35,245 nt of DNA from NCBI GenBank assembly GCA_003990745.1, contig RBNI01000260.1, positions 1 to 35,245 on the forward strand, read 5' to 3'. Below the pieces are notes generated by a model that saw only the letters and a program-made list of their open reading frames with translations, did not search any database and had not been told where the DNA came from. Position 1 is the first letter of the stretch. Every line of letters begins with the position of its first letter. The stretch comes from Jimgerdemannia flammicorona (taxonomy: Eukaryota; Mucoromycota; Endogonomycetes; Endogonales; Endogonaceae). Made by a program: the position numbers and the translations under genes. Of the stretch, positions 33,420 through 35,245 are shown piece by piece.

Positions 33420-35245
33420 AATTCAACTGAGCTGGTCTTAGTTTCTTGAACTTCCCAAAATACGGAAAATCCTGAACATCCAGAACTAGTCCGAAAAAGG
33501 ACTTTGGTTGAGACGTCAATCCGATCTTGAAATCAATAAGCATAGAGGATGTACTCCATACGAAATTGATCTTGACTATAAGAAAACAGTCTTCCAGAAT
33601 ATCTAGAACTTCCAGAAAACCCTTCTAGAACTACGTAATGGTTACCCTAAAAAGCAACTCTCTTACAACTTGGTAGCAGCAGTTTACAATCCAATTCTGC
33701 TTCAAGACACTTCCTCACCCTGCTACAAACCCTTCTGCGAATTCCTACAAGTTGGTATAAAGCCCAACCTCTGAACTGGAATTTATTCTGAACCATCTGA
33801 CAATCTAGAGAGAATTGAACCTGATGTACAAGGACAATTTGACCTCGAAACCTGCAACAAGTGGGACAAACTTCATTCAAAGAAAGAAGTACTCTGATTA
33901 AACCAGCAAATAGGCGAAACCCTATTCACCGAACTCCTTGCACTACACCCAGCAAGTCAAGATGAAGAAGGTCTTATAGAAGCCTTCTTTACTCTTCTCA
34001 ACGAGAGTTTTGTCAGCTTCACAAATCCGAGTGACCTAGGACAACCAGCAGCAGTCTTTCTAGCCTTAGTTCCTCACGAAGCCCAAGCCTCTGTAGCCAA
34101 GTGGCTCAACTCTACTGACTTTCACTGTACCAGGACCAAGACCGCGTTATACTACTGATTCCAGAACAGCAAGGCCTGCCATATTCTTAAGAAAGAAGCA
34201 AGAGAAACCCTTCATCAACTACCTGACCCCGAACCTGAAGCAGGCCCTGCTACAGCACTACCTGAATCTGAAACCAATACTGAATCAGAACTTGACTTTG
34301 AATTAAGTCCATCTGAAATCAGATATACAACTGATTCTGTCTATTTTGACATTGAGCAAACCCAAGTATATGGGGACCAAACCGAAGAAGAGGAGGAGTA
34401 TCTCAGTGAATTCGATCCTGGATATACCGCTGAAGGAAACAAACCTCCATCAGGACAGAACACACCTACACAGCAACAGACAGCTATCTATCAAGCCCTT
34501 ACTCCAGATCCACAACTACTACTCTAGTAACTTACACAGACCCAAAGAACCCCATCACACTCTGCACCAGTACCTCAAGTAGTACCAGTAACACCACTAC
34601 CAGCAGTCTAACCACCTCCAGTAAACAACATGGCAAACCAACAGATTATAGACCTCACAGCTCAGGTAGCCATAATGGCAGCAACCATTACTACCTTAGC
34701 CGAACAGACCCGACCTACAAAAAATCTGAGTCTACCTACCTTCAATGGTACTGCACAAGAAGTCCAAAGCTTCATTAGTGTAGTTGACACCAACTTCGAA
34801 GCCAATCAATGGACCAATGAGCGAGTTGCTGACTATGTTCTGACAAACAATCAAGACCACACTCTGGAACAACTCTTTGCTACCACTACAGCCTATGTCT
34901 GCCGAGTTGTTATATTCTTCCGAGAACCTGCCGAAGAATGGTGGTGAACCCTTCCTGAAAAACCCCTCACATGGGACACCCGACCTACAGTACTTGCTCA
35001 GAATGCAGCAAACAATGCCCCAGGATATGGAGCCCATCCTGCAGCCCCTGGACTGAAGCAACTCATGATTGCTCAATATCGCAGTGAAACCATGATCGCT
35101 GAATCCCGAGTAAAACTCCGCAACCTCAAATTTGATGTACATGGCAAGGAGGAATTCGAAACCTTCTGTACAAAACTCGAGTCACTCCTGAACACCGTTG
35201 GCCTAGGATACATTGCCAATGACGAAGTACGAAATAGTACAAGAG
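33420..35245 (+). pseudogene. Copy C gag relic, runs off the right edge
   Basis: A single frame can be followed from just after the leader through NGYPKKQLSYNLVAAVYNP, AVFLALVPHEAQASVAKWLN, an acidic Glu/Ser/Pro-rich middle, then MANQQIIDLTAQVAIM and a helical capsid-like part with FFREPAEEWW. Stops are fewer than in copies A and B, and the CGA at 35,228 (VRNST) is TGA in both others, so this is probably the youngest copy. The ATG at 34630 is internal to the frame, because stops just upstream look like mutated CAG/CAA. No convincing ATG near 33,420 was found. Confidence 0.75.

Noticed and set aside
34630..34947. Gag starting at the ATG at 34630
   Set aside because: The same frame extends about 1.2 kb upstream with coding-like sequence; the stops just before it are TAG/TAA where CAG/CAA is expected, so the ATG is internal.
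22678..35245. Alternative genetic code with TGA read as an amino acid
   Set aside because: TGA sites match CGA or CAA in sister copies, TAA and TAG are also frequent, and host genes show no in-frame TGA.

Overview
This window reads as nuclear DNA of a fungus, most likely an early-diverging, chytrid-like one. The genes have many short GT-AG introns, there is no operon structure, and the left two-thirds holds host genes nearly all on the minus strand. The lineage is an inference from gene types (ankyrin/WGR protein, secreted kelch receptor, ABCG transporter, GST) and intron style; no rRNA or other marker is present.

Left third (58-9,820, minus strand): one very large gene that I could thread through 25 exons with consistent splice phases, about 2,466 residues before it leaves the window. 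It has an acidic N-terminus, a chromodomain with an intact aromatic cage, basic NLS-like stretches, about 2,000 residues of ankyrin repeats, another basic NLS-like stretch, and then the first strands of a WGR domain. WGR domains are typical of poly(ADP-ribose) polymerases, so a PARP catalytic domain is predicted just off the left edge.

Middle (9.8-22.7 kb): a secreted or membrane kelch-repeat protein (11,596-15,026, minus strand, six exons including a 12-nt microexon, one transmembrane helix, repetitive tail). After it comes a gene-poor stretch holding relics: a kinase-like fragment, the membrane half of an ABCG transporter without its ATPase, a short tandem array, one end of a possible pogo-like DNA transposon, and the C-terminal part of a glutathione S-transferase that stops at a retroelement junction.

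Right third (22.7-35.2 kb): a nest of retroelements. Three copies of one LTR element (A, 22,678-25,116; B, 25,117-29,745; C, 31,604 to the right edge) are joined to each other and to a different element X (29,746-31,603). The combined layout is: long LTR-like leader of about 1.8 kb carrying its own ORF, then gag with a CCHC knuckle, dUTPase, aspartic protease and reverse transcriptase. All copies are riddled with stops that mostly trace to C-to-T or G-to-A change at CGA, CAA, CAG and TGG codons. This suggests methylation-linked or RIP-like decay.

The points most worth attention are the chromodomain-ankyrin-WGR architecture, the ORF inside the presumed LTR, the dUTPase between gag and protease, and the mutational signature.
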